A stretch of 64,000 bases of DNA from CADCVT01 sp036389485 (GTDB taxonomy: Bacteria > Actinomycetota > Thermoleophilia > Solirubrobacterales > Solirubrobacteraceae): positions 124,001-188,000 of the forward strand of contig DASVPR010000050.1 of the NCBI GenBank assembly GCA_036389485.1, read 5' to 3'. This document shows positions 39,024-46,569 of this stretch, piece after piece. The notes beneath the pieces were generated by a model. The model did not search any database. It was not told the DNA's origin and saw only the letters and a program-made list of their open reading frames with translations. A program made the translations under genes and the position numbers. The first letter of the stretch is position 1. Each line of letters starts with the position of its first letter.

Positions 39024-39132
39024 ACGGACATAGGCCAACTGCGCAAGCGAACGGCCCAGGACCGTCACCACGCCCGCGTACTCACGGGCGTCAAGCAAGA
39101 ACTAAGCGCCCTCCACGATGAGGGCGCTTTCT
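39024..39132 (+). ncRNA. Candidate structured small RNA (~110 nt)
   Basis: The interval runs from the predicted start of the 38990-39017 promoter to a strong hairpin terminator. Internal structure is plausible: GGCC...GGCC at 39034/39054, then ACGCCCG (39070-39076) pairing with CGGGCGT (39085-39091), then the terminator stem. No convincing coding frame lies within. It does not resemble tRNA, SRP RNA, 6S or a riboswitch I know. It could instead be a remnant. Boundaries are approximate. Confidence 0.35.
39104..39132 (+). terminator. Rho-independent terminator (possibly bidirectional)
   Basis: A perfect 10-bp stem, AAGCGCCCTC (39104-39113) with GAGGGCGCTT (39120-39129) and a 6-nt loop, followed by T-rich TTTCT. 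On the opposite strand the stem is followed by AGTTCTTG, so it may also end the long FG-GAP transcript arriving from 39184. Confidence 0.7.
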
Positions 39133-39183
39133 ATTGGCCCGGCGAGGGGCGTCGCGGGCGCGCCGACGCGCCAGGAATCGTCG

Positions 39184-41607
39184 TCAGCGGCGGCGCACGC
39201 GCTCGCAACGGCGGACCCGGTCGATCCTGTCGACCGTCGCGGAGTCCTTCCGCCCCGGGCCGCAGTCCACGACGTCGCGCTTGCGGTCGCGCGCCACGAT
39301 CGTGTCGTTGCCGCTGCCGCCCTTGTGCGTGTCCGCGCCGGCGCCGCCGACGAGGCGGTCCCGGCCGGGACCGCCGTCGAGCGCATCGCGCCCGGCGCCG
39401 CCGGAGAGGCGATCGTTCCCGGCCGCGCCGAAGAGCCTGTCGTTCCCGGTCCCGCCGTTCAGCGTGTCGTTGCCGCCCGCGCCGACCTGCGCCGCGACGG
39501 CGTCCGCGACGCTGCGCGCCTTCGCGTTGCAGTTGTCGCCGTAGACGGTGTCGTTGCCGCCCTGCGCGTTGATGACGTCGTTGCCGAGCAGGCCGCAGAT
39601 CGTCTCGCCCGCGGCGGTCCCGTTCAGCGTGTCGTTGCCGTTGGTCGCGTTGAAGGGAAGCGGTGGCGGCGGGGGCGGCGGCGGGGCCGGCGGTCCCGGC
39701 GGGCCGGGCGGGCCCGGCGGTCCGGGCTCAGGAGGAGGCGACGTACCGCCGTGGTCATCCGGTGGCGTGTTGGTCGAGTCGGCGCCGGAGCAGTCCTCGT
39801 CGACGCCGTTGTCCGCGACGTCGATCGCCCCCGGGTGGATCGCGGCGTTCAGCGGCGCGCAGTCCTCGGCGTCCGGCGTGCCGTCGGCGTCGCGGTCCAG
39901 GTCGCAGGCGTCGCCGACGCCGTCGGCGTCGCCGTCGGCCTGCTCGGCGTTCGGCGTGCCCGGGCAGTTGTCGAGGTTGTCGAGGACGCCGTCGTCGTCG
40001 TTGTCCGGGTCGCCGTCGTCGCCCGGCTCGACGAGGTAGGCGGAGCCGGAGTCGGCACGGCTGTTGCGGTCGGCGGACGGCGCACCGAGGATCACGTCGA
40101 GCCGGCCGTCGTCGTCGAGGTCGCCCGCCGGGGCGGCGTCCACGCCGAGCTCCTCGCCCGCGATCGGCCCGTCGATGCGGAAACCGCGCGCCCCGAGGGC
40201 GTCGACGACGAGGTCGGGCGGGTCGGCGGCCGGCTGGCCGTAGACGACGTACGCCGAGCCCGAGTCGGCGCGGCCGTTGTGGTCGGACCCGATGGCGCCG
40301 ACGACGACGTCCGGCCGGTCGTCGTCGTTGAGGTCGCCGACGCCGGCCACGCTGCGGCCCAGGAAGGAGGGGTCCGACCCAGCGGTGTGGGCGTTCGTGC
40401 TCGTGATCTGCATGCCGCGCGCGCCGAGCGACGCGACGTCGACGTCTGCGGGGTCCGCGGTGCCGCCGTAGACGACGTAGGCCTCGCCCGTGGAGGCCAC
40501 GTCGCTGACCGGATTGGCGAGGAACGCGCCCACGACGACGTCGCCGCGGCCGTCGCCGTTGAAGTCGCCGGCACCGGACACCGAGACGCCCAGCTGGTCT
40601 CCGTTCTCGCCGCCGATGATCCGCAGCCCGCGGGCGCCGAGTGAGGACAGCGCGAGGTCGGCAGGGTCCGCAGCCGTCTCGCCGTAGACGACGTACGCGG
40701 CACCCGCGAACGGCCGGCCGACGAATGACGCCTGCGCACCGAGCAGGACGTCGTCGCGGCCGTCGGCGTTGAAGTCGCCGGCGGCGGCGACCGCGCCCCC
40801 CGTGTTCCCGTCCTCGCCGTCGATCCGCATGCCGCGGGCGCCGACGGTCGTGAGGACGACGTCGTCCGGGTCCGCCTCCGCCTGGCCGTAGACGACGAAC
40901 GCGGCGCCGTTGAACCCGTTCGCGAACGGCGCGCCCACGACGAGGTCGTCGCGGCCGTCGCCGTTCACGTCGCCCGCCGCGCTCACGTCCTGGCCCGCCT
41001 GCGCGCCACCGTTGTCGGTGCTGGGCGGGACGCCGTCTATGCGCATCCCGAGCGGCTCGCCGACGCCCCCGAGCGTCGCGAGGTCGACGTCCGCGGGGTC
41101 GGACGCCGTGACGCCGTACACCACGAAGACCGTGCCGGAGTCCTCGCCGTTGCGGTCCATGAGCGGCGCCCCTACGGCCACGTCGTCGAGCCCGTCGCCG
41201 TTGTAGTCGCCGACGCCGGCGACCGACCGCCCCGCCCCGTTCGTCTCGCCGAAGTCGCTCGGCGTCGTCGGCACGGCGCCGTCGATGCGCATGCCGTTCG
41301 CCCCCAGCGCGGCGAGGTCGACGCTCGTGGGGCTCGCCTTGCCGTAGACGACGTAGGCCGAGCCGGAGTTCGCGCGCCCGTTGTTGTCCGCGTGGGGCGC
41401 GCCGACGATGACGTCGTTGCGCCCGTCGCCGTTGAAGTCGCCGGCCGCGTCGACCGAAAGACCGGCGAGGTCGTCGGGGGCGGCGCCGTCGAGGCGCACG
41501 TTCGCGGCGCTGAGCAGGTCGAGGTCGGGCGGGTCCTGCGCGCGCGCGGGCGCCGGGACGCAGGCCAGAGCCGCGACGGCGAGAGAGAGGACGCGGGCGC
41601 GCCTCAT
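39184..41607 (-). CDS. Secreted FG-GAP beta-propeller protein with TSP3 and RTX calcium-binding repeats
   Basis: An 807-aa exported protein. Signal peptide (RARVLSLAVAALACVPAPAR, A), then seven FG-GAP/integrin-type blades of the form GDFNGDGRNDVIVGAP...SGSAYVVYGK (~35-500). A thrombospondin type 3-like segment follows (DNCPGTPNAEQADGDADG, DACDLDRDADG), then a MopE-like motif ending in DEDCSGAD, a P/G-rich linker, and RTX nonapeptides (GGNDTLNGG, GNDRLFGAA, GNDRLSGGAG). Many calcium sites are expected. It probably folds outside the cell; no sorting signal is seen. Its role (adhesion or envelope) is inferred. TAGGGT lies 7 bp before the ATG at 41607. Confidence 0.88.
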   Translation of the reverse strand: MRRARVLSLAVAALACVPAPARAQDPPDLDLLSAANVRLDGAAPDDLAGLSVDAAGDFNGDGRNDVIVGAPHADNNGRANSGSAYVVYGKASPTSVDLAALGANGMRIDGAVPTTPSDFGETNGAGRSVAGVGDYNGDGLDDVAVGAPLMDRNGEDSGTVFVVYGVTASDPADVDLATLGGVGEPLGMRIDGVPPSTDNGGAQAGQDVSAAGDVNGDGRDDLVVGAPFANGFNGAAFVVYGQAEADPDDVVLTTVGARGMRIDGEDGNTGGAVAAAGDFNADGRDDVLLGAQASFVGRPFAGAAYVVYGETAADPADLALSSLGARGLRIIGGENGDQLGVSVSGAGDFNGDGRGDVVVGAFLANPVSDVASTGEAYVVYGGTADPADVDVASLGARGMQITSTNAHTAGSDPSFLGRSVAGVGDLNDDDRPDVVVGAIGSDHNGRADSGSAYVVYGQPAADPPDLVVDALGARGFRIDGPIAGEELGVDAAPAGDLDDDGRLDVILGAPSADRNSRADSGSAYLVEPGDDGDPDNDDDGVLDNLDNCPGTPNAEQADGDADGVGDACDLDRDADGTPDAEDCAPLNAAIHPGAIDVADNGVDEDCSGADSTNTPPDDHGGTSPPPEPGPPGPPGPPGPPAPPPPPPPPLPFNATNGNDTLNGTAAGETICGLLGNDVINAQGGNDTVYGDNCNAKARSVADAVAAQVGAGGNDTLNGGTGNDRLFGAAGNDRLSGGAGRDALDGGPGRDRLVGGAGADTHKGGSGNDTIVARDRKRDVVDCGPGRKDSATVDRIDRVRRCERVRRR

Positions 41608-41679
41608 CGGATTGACCCTACGTCACCGGCGCACCGAGTGGCAAGGCGCCACGTACGCACGACCGCGTACCGTCACGGG
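41608..41679. promoter_or_regulatory. Divergent leaderless promoters (FG-GAP gene and ACT gene)
   Basis: Minus strand: TAGGGT (41620-41615) is 7 bp before the ATG at 41607. Plus strand: TACCGT (41668-41673) is 6 bp before the ATG at 41680. No SDs are seen. Inferred from hexamer position. Confidence 0.4.
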
Positions 41680-42057
41680 ATGCACCTCCGCGCGCTTGCC
41701 GGCACGTTCGCGCTCTGCCGCCTCGACGGCGCCGAGCACCTGCCCGAGTGGTTCCGGCTCACGCCGCCGCTGTCCGGCGCCATCCGCCGCGGCGAGGAGC
41801 TGAGCCTCGTCGCCCCCGTGGACGCCGTGCCCGGCGGCGTCGTCGCCGAGCGCGGTTGGCGGGCGCTGGAGGTCGCCGGGCCGCTCACGTTCGAGATGAC
41901 GGGCGTGATGGCCGACCTCGCCGGCGCCCTGGCGAGCGCGGGGATCTCCGTCATGACGCTCGCCACCTACGACACCGACCTCGTCCTCGTTCGCGACGAA
42001 CGGCTGTCCGATGCCGTGGCAGCCCTGCGCGAAGCCGGGCACACTGTCGAGGCATGA
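41680..42057 (+). CDS. ACT-domain-like (CASTOR/aspartokinase-type) protein
   Basis: A 125-aa protein with two short alpha/beta units. The N-terminal half (TFALCRLDGAEHLPEWF) and C-terminal half (LTFEMTGVMADLAGALASAG, ISVMTLATYDTDLVLV) match the ACT-like fold of aspartokinase/CASTOR-type proteins, which bind amino acids. No catalytic motif. It may be an amino-acid sensor. The ATG at 41680 is leaderless-looking, with TACCGT 6 bp upstream. It overlaps the hydrolase gene by ATGA. Confidence 0.75.
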   Translation: MHLRALAGTFALCRLDGAEHLPEWFRLTPPLSGAIRRGEELSLVAPVDAVPGGVVAERGWRALEVAGPLTFEMTGVMADLAGALASAGISVMTLATYDTDLVLVRDERLSDAVAALREAGHTVEA

Positions 42058-42824
42058 CCCTCGCGCACGACCGCAGCGGCGGCGGCGAGCCGCTCGTCCT
42101 CATCCACGGCTTCGGCAGCTTCCGCGGGGTGTGGGCGCCCGTCCTGCCGATGCTCGAGCGCGAGCGGGAGGTCATCGCGCTCGACCTCCCCGGCTTCGGC
42201 GAGTCGGAGCCCGACGTCGACCACCCCACGCCCGAGCGGCTGGCGGAGCGCATCGCCCGGTTCATGGACGAGGACCTGGGCCTCGAGCGCGCCCACGTCG
42301 CCGGGTTCAGCATGGGCGGCTGGATCGCGCTCGAGCTGAACAAGATGGGGCGGACGATCACGACGTGCGCGCTGTGCCCCGCCGGGTTCTGGAACCGGTG
42401 GGAGCGCGCGTACTGCCGCGGCTCGCTCTACAACACGCGCGCCACCGCGAGGCTGATCGGCTCGCGCGCCGAGCAGCTGTTCAAGAGCCCGCAGGTCCGC
42501 CGCGCGGCGAACCGCCAGTACCTCGAGCACGGCGAGCGGCTCTCGCCCGAGGAGGCGGTCGCGACCGTCGAGCGGTTCGCGGACGCGCCCGGCTTCGACG
42601 AGACGGCGCACGCGCTGCACGAGGGCCACTTCACCGGCGGCGCGGACGTCACGCCGCCCGCGACGATCGCGTGGGGCGACAAGGACAAGCTCCTGCTGCC
42701 GCGCCAGGCCGAGCGCGCCCGGCGGGCGATCCCGCAGGCGCGGCACCTGTGGCTGCCGGGGTGCGGCCACATCCCGATGGTCGACGACCCTGACACGACC
42801 GCGCGCGCCATCCTGACGTCGTGA
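42054..42824 (+). CDS. Alpha/beta hydrolase
   Basis: A 256-aa alpha/beta hydrolase. LVLIHGFGSFRGVW gives the oxyanion region, GFSMGGWIAL the nucleophile elbow with Ser, WGDKDKLL the acidic residue and LPGCGHIPMVD the catalytic His, so the triad is complete. It hydrolyses an ester or related bond; the substrate is unknown. It overlaps the ACT gene (ATGA) and the flippase-like gene (GTGA), suggesting a coupled three-gene unit. Confidence 0.88.
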   Translation: MTLAHDRSGGGEPLVLIHGFGSFRGVWAPVLPMLEREREVIALDLPGFGESEPDVDHPTPERLAERIARFMDEDLGLERAHVAGFSMGGWIALELNKMGRTITTCALCPAGFWNRWERAYCRGSLYNTRATARLIGSRAEQLFKSPQVRRAANRQYLEHGERLSPEEAVATVERFADAPGFDETAHALHEGHFTGGADVTPPATIAWGDKDKLLLPRQAERARRAIPQARHLWLPGCGHIPMVDDPDTTARAILTS

Positions 42825-43825
42825 ACCCCCTTGCGTCGCTGGGCGACAGCATCGAGTCCTTCGCCGACGCGGTCGGCGAGTTCTTCGACAGCCTCGCGAG
42901 CATCCAGTGGGTCGCGCTCTTCCTCGGGCTCGTGGCGTTCATCGTCTACCTGTCGCTGCGGGCGCGCGCGTTCTTCCACGTGCTGCGCGCCGCGTACCCG
43001 GCCGAGCGCTTCGAGTTCCGGCGCGTCTGGGGCGCGTACATCGCCGCCTACGGGTTCAACGGCGTGGTCCCCGCCCGCGGCGGGGACGTCATCAAGCTCT
43101 TCCTCACGAAGACCTCGGTCCCGAACTCGTCGTATCCCGCGGTCGGGTCGGCGATGCTCGTCGAGAACGTCTTCGACGCGACGATGGCGGTGTTCATCCT
43201 CACGTTCGCGTTCACGCAGGGCGTGTTCCCGAAGCCGCCGGACTTCTCGGAGATCCCGGCGTTCGACCTGCAGTTCTTCGCGTCGCACCCGCGGTTCACG
43301 CTCTTCTTGTTGACCGCGCTCGCGGTCGGCGCGCTGATCGGCTTCGCGCTGCTCTCCGCGCGGGTCAAGGCGTTCTGGGCGCGGGTCCGCCAGGGGCTGA
43401 CGATCCTGTGGGACCGGCGGCGCTACTTCCGCGAGGTCTGGCTCGTGCAGTTCGCCGGCTGGCTCTTCCGGTTCACGGCGTTCTGGTTCCTGCTGGAGGC
43501 GTTCAACGTGGGCGGGTCGGTGCGCAACGTGCTGCTCGTGCTGGGCGTCAACGCGGTCGCGGCGGTGGTGCCGTTCACGCCGGGCGGGGCGGGCGTGCAG
43601 CAGGCTCTGCTCGTGAAGGTCTTCGCGGGAGCGGCGACCGGCGCGACGGTGGCCGCGTACAGCGTCGGCCAGCAGATCGCGATCGCCGCGGCGTGCCTCG
43701 GCGTCGGGTTCGCGGCGCTCTTCTTCATCTTCCGCTTCCGGTCGTTCAAGGAGGTCGTCGCGGCCGGCCGGGCGGACCGCGAGGCGGGTCGCGCGGATCG
43801 GGAAGGAGTCCGGGGCGTCGCGTAG
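42821..43825 (+). CDS. LPG-synthase transmembrane/flippase-like membrane protein (UPF0104-type)
   Basis: A 334-aa integral membrane protein with about eight helices. It matches the lysylphosphatidylglycerol synthase TM region/AglD-like family: FRRVWGAYIAAYGFNGVVPA, RGGDVIKLFLTKT, AMLVENVFDATMA and PFTPGGAGVQQALLVKVF. Such proteins are thought to move lipids or lipid-linked molecules across the membrane; no catalytic synthase domain is attached here. GTG at 42821 overlaps the hydrolase stop. A basic tail (AGRADREAGRADREG) ends the protein. Confidence 0.8.
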   Translation: MNPLASLGDSIESFADAVGEFFDSLASIQWVALFLGLVAFIVYLSLRARAFFHVLRAAYPAERFEFRRVWGAYIAAYGFNGVVPARGGDVIKLFLTKTSVPNSSYPAVGSAMLVENVFDATMAVFILTFAFTQGVFPKPPDFSEIPAFDLQFFASHPRFTLFLLTALAVGALIGFALLSARVKAFWARVRQGLTILWDRRRYFREVWLVQFAGWLFRFTAFWFLLEAFNVGGSVRNVLLVLGVNAVAAVVPFTPGGAGVQQALLVKVFAGAATGATVAAYSVGQQIAIAAACLGVGFAALFFIFRFRSFKEVVAAGRADREAGRADREGVRGVA

Positions 43826-43836
43826 AAGTCGCGCTT

Positions 43837-44538
43837 ATGTCCACCGCCGCCGGACTCGGCTCCCTCACGCGCGCGGCGCGCGCGATCCCCCGCCATGTCG
43901 CCCTGCCGGTCGCGATCGCGACGGCCGGCAGCGCGCTCCTGATCCTCGCCGGAGCGACCTTCGGCGCGGGCGCGCTGTTCTTCTGCATCCCCGCCGCGGT
44001 CGCGGCGCTGCTCGTCGTGCTGCGGATCGAGGCGCGGCAGGAGGGGTTGCGCCTGATCGGCCAGCAGGACGCCCTGACCGGGCTGGGCAACCGCCGGCTG
44101 CTGCACGAGCGGCTGAACTACGAGATCTCCCGCCATCGGCGCCACTCGCGGCGCTTCAGCGTGCTGGCGCTGGACCTCGACGGCTTCAAGAAGGTCAACG
44201 ACCGCTACGGGCACGCGGCGGGGGACGAGATCCTGCGCGAGGTCGCCCGCTCGCTCGAGAAGGCGGTGCGCGAGCAGGACACGGTCGTGCGCGTCGGCGG
44301 CGACGAGTTCTGCGTGCTCGCACCCGAGATCGGGTGGGAGGACGCCGAGCGCCTGGCCGACCGGCTCGAGCTCGCGGTCGAGACAGCGGTCGGCGGGCTG
44401 GACATGCTTGGCGTCAGCGTCGGGTTCGCCGTCTTCCCCGACGAGGGGTGGACGCCCGAGCACCTGCTCTCGCGCGCGGACCAGGCCGGGATGGAGGAGA
44501 AGCGCCGCACCCGCGCGCGCCACCTCCGCGTGGCCTGA
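43837..44538 (+). CDS. Diguanylate cyclase (GGDEF) with two membrane helices
   Basis: A 233-aa protein. Two helices (~21-40 and ~44-62) anchor it. The GGDEF domain begins with DALTGLGNRRLLHERL, has LALDLDGFKKVNDRYGHAAGD and the active-site GGDEF at 154-158. The product-inhibition I-site RxxD (R145-D148) lies five residues before it. It makes c-di-GMP from GTP. It lies 11 bp behind the flippase-like gene and may share its transcript. No sensory domain is seen, so activity may depend on the membrane part or expression. Confidence 0.92.
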   Translation: MSTAAGLGSLTRAARAIPRHVALPVAIATAGSALLILAGATFGAGALFFCIPAAVAALLVVLRIEARQEGLRLIGQQDALTGLGNRRLLHERLNYEISRHRRHSRRFSVLALDLDGFKKVNDRYGHAAGDEILREVARSLEKAVREQDTVVRVGGDEFCVLAPEIGWEDAERLADRLELAVETAVGGLDMLGVSVGFAVFPDEGWTPEHLLSRADQAGMEEKRRTRARHLRVA

Positions 44539-44541
44539 CGC

Positions 44542-44808
44542 TTACTGCAGGCCCTCGCGGGCTTCGCGCACCAGCGTCACGGCCTCGGGGAACACGGTCG
44601 CCATCACCGAGCGGATCTGCTCGGCCTGCTGCTCCGGCGTGCCCTGGACGTTGACGCGGTTGACGGCGGCGACGGTCATCTCGACCGCGAGCCTGATGGC
44701 GTTGTCGGCCCACGCGAGCCGCTGCTGGCCCTGCATCTGCTCGGCGAACTCGGCCATCCGGCGCTGAAGCTCGTCCGGGTCGCCGAAGAGGCCTCCGAAT
44801 CCTTCCAT
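44542..44808 (-). CDS. Hypothetical protein, 88 aa
   Basis: A small helical protein (EGFGGLFGDPDELQRRMAEF, QRLAWADNAIRLAVEMTVAA, PEQQAEQIRSVM). No family recognised; no membrane segment. The ATG at 44808 has TACCCT 6 bp upstream and is divergent from an SDR gene 22 bp away. It converges on the GGDEF gene. Confidence 0.6.
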   Translation of the reverse strand: MEGFGGLFGDPDELQRRMAEFAEQMQGQQRLAWADNAIRLAVEMTVAAVNRVNVQGTPEQQAEQIRSVMATVFPEAVTLVREAREGLQ

Positions 44809-44830
44809 GCTGCGAGGGTACTCCGGCGCC
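44809..44830. promoter_or_regulatory. Bidirectional promoter with overlapping -10 hexamers
   Basis: The 22-bp gap contains AGGGTACTCC. Minus TACCCT (44820-44815) lies 6 bp before the ATG at 44808. Plus TACTCC (44819-44824) lies 6 bp before the GTG at 44831. They share the TA at 44819-44820. Same arrangement as at 1784-1807. Confidence 0.4.
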
Positions 44831-45760
44831 GTGCCCTCGAAACGCGTGCTCCTCACCGGCGCGTCCAGCGGCATCGGGCTGGCCGCCGCGCGTGCGTTCG
44901 CCGATGCGGGCTGCGACGTGGCGTTGGTCGCGCGGCATCCCGGCGGGCTGGCGGTGGCCGCGGACGTGGTGCGGGCGCGGGGACGGCGGGCGGTCGTGCT
45001 GCCGTGCGACGTCTCCGACCAGGAGGCGGTCGACCGTGCGGTGGCGGAGGCGGAGCGTTCGCTCGGCGGGATCGACGTCGTGGTCGCCAACCAGGCGGCT
45101 CCCGTCTTCGGGCCGTTCGCCGACGTCTCGAAGCGGGACTTCGACCGGTGTGTGGAGGTCACGTTCCTCGCGACGGTGAACCTGGCGCGGGCGGCGCTGC
45201 CGGCTCTGGAGCGCACGCACGGCGTGTTCGTCGCGACCGGCTCGATCATGACGAAGCTGCCGATGCCGACGTTCTCGTCCTACACGGCGTCGAAGCACGC
45301 GCTGCGGGGCTTCTTGAACTCGCTGCGGGTGGAGCTGCGCGCGTCGGGCAGCCCGGTGCGGATCGCGATGCTGAACCCGGGACCGGTCGACACGCCGTTC
45401 TGGCGCCACGCCACCAGCGCGACCGGCCTGCAGCCGCGCCTGCCGCCGGAGGGCTACCGGCCGGGCGTCATCGCGCGCGGGCTGGTCGAGCTCGCGTTCG
45501 CGCCGCGGGCGGAGGTGACGATCGGCGGCGAGGGGAAGGCGATCGAGCTGCTGTGGCGCTGCTTCCGGCCGGGCGGCGACCTCGTGTTGCGCGCGGTCCA
45601 CCACTGGTACCTGAGCGGGCGCAAGCGGGCGCCGGAGCCGAACGCGCTGTGGGAGCCGCGCGGCGAGGGCTGGGAGGAGACCGGGCCGATGCTCGGCCGC
45701 CCGTCGCTGACCGCGCCGCTGCGGTGGAGGCTGCGCGCGCCGAAGCTGCTGCGCCGCTGA
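44831..45760 (+). CDS. Short-chain dehydrogenase/reductase (DltE/SDR type)
   Basis: A 309-aa classical SDR. The cofactor loop is TGASSGIG (9-16), NAG-like NQA follows (VVVANQAAP) and the catalytic set is in ATGSIMTKLP and YTASKHALRGF (Tyr-x3-Lys). The C-terminal ~80 residues extend the fold, with a hydrophobic stretch, as in SDRs acting near membranes or lipids. The GTG at 44831 is preferred to an ATG at 44807 that overlaps the divergent gene. Substrate unknown. Confidence 0.88.
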   Translation: MPSKRVLLTGASSGIGLAAARAFADAGCDVALVARHPGGLAVAADVVRARGRRAVVLPCDVSDQEAVDRAVAEAERSLGGIDVVVANQAAPVFGPFADVSKRDFDRCVEVTFLATVNLARAALPALERTHGVFVATGSIMTKLPMPTFSSYTASKHALRGFLNSLRVELRASGSPVRIAMLNPGPVDTPFWRHATSATGLQPRLPPEGYRPGVIARGLVELAFAPRAEVTIGGEGKAIELLWRCFRPGGDLVLRAVHHWYLSGRKRAPEPNALWEPRGEGWEETGPMLGRPSLTAPLRWRLRAPKLLRR

Positions 45761-45773
45761 GAGGATCCCGGCC

Positions 45774-46532
45774 ATGCCCACCGTGTTCCTCGGCGCCGTC
45801 GACCTCTCGTACGTGGAGGAGGGCGAGGGGCCGGCGGTCGTCCTCGTGCACGGGATGGCGTCGTCGGGCGCGGACTGGGAGGCGTCGGGCGCGGAGGGCC
45901 GGTTCGTCGCGTACGACCGTCGCGGCTACGGCGACTCGACCGCGCCCGACCCCTACACGCGCACGACGGTCAACGAGCAGGCCGAGGACCTCGCGGGCCT
46001 CGTCTCGGCGCTCGACGCCGCGCCGGCGCTCCTCGTCGGCGCCGACTTCGGGGCGCTCGTCGTGCTCGACGTCCTCCTGCGCCACCGCGCCCTGGCCCGC
46101 GCGGCGGTCCTCGTCGATCCCCCGCTCTACCAGTTCGCGCCCGAGACGACCGAGGCGCTGTCGGCGGAGCGCCTCGCGCTCGAGGACGCGCTGCGGGAGG
46201 GAGGGCCGGAGGAGGCGGTCGAGCGCTGGCTCCGCGCCCGCGCCCCCACCGCCGCGCCCGACCGCCTCGCCCGCGCCCGCCGAGACGCCCGCGCGTTCTT
46301 CGCCGACTACGGAGGCCTCGCGACGCTGCCCCTCACCCGCGGCGACCTCCGAGGCCTCGCCCTCCCGCTCGGAGTCGTCGCCGGCACCGCGGAGCCCGCG
46401 GGCGCGGCGGCGTCCGCGCGGCCGCCGTCCCTCGCCGCGGGCCCCGCCGACGCGCTCCTTCGCCTCGCGCCCCACGCGCGCGCGTTCGGCGACTGGCGCG
46501 AAGCCGTGTGGGCGCTCTCCCCGACCGGCTGA
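45774..46532 (+). CDS. Alpha/beta hydrolase with Asp at the nucleophile position
   Basis: A 252-aa alpha/beta hydrolase. VVLVHGMASSGADW and YDRRGYGDST are typical. The nucleophile elbow reads VGADFGALV, with D91 where esterases have Ser; Asp nucleophiles are used by epoxide hydrolases and haloalkane dehalogenases. A C-terminal His is present (LAPHARAFGDW). The lid helices are P/A/R-rich. It lies 13 bp after the SDR. An epoxide or C-halogen substrate is possible but not shown. Confidence 0.78.
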   Translation: MPTVFLGAVDLSYVEEGEGPAVVLVHGMASSGADWEASGAEGRFVAYDRRGYGDSTAPDPYTRTTVNEQAEDLAGLVSALDAAPALLVGADFGALVVLDVLLRHRALARAAVLVDPPLYQFAPETTEALSAERLALEDALREGGPEEAVERWLRARAPTAAPDRLARARRDARAFFADYGGLATLPLTRGDLRGLALPLGVVAGTAEPAGAAASARPPSLAAGPADALLRLAPHARAFGDWREAVWALSPTG

Positions 46533-46569
46533 GCGCCGCCGCTCCGGCGTGCCGCGCGGCCGCGGGCGC

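Noticed and set aside
38915..39121. A short plus-strand frame across the candidate small RNA
   Set aside because: It starts inside the antisense of the cupin gene and has no SD or domain; the Pro/Arg/Thr-rich product looks like chance.
39024..39132. Considered as a tRNA, SRP RNA or riboswitch
   Set aside because: No cloverleaf, GTTCGA or CCA; no SRP loop sequence; no aptamer core that I recognise. Left as an unclassified candidate RNA.
44807..44809. ATG as the start of the SDR gene
   Set aside because: It overlaps the divergent gene's start codon and adds residues before the normal SDR N-terminus; GTG 44831 fits both the family and the promoter hexamer.
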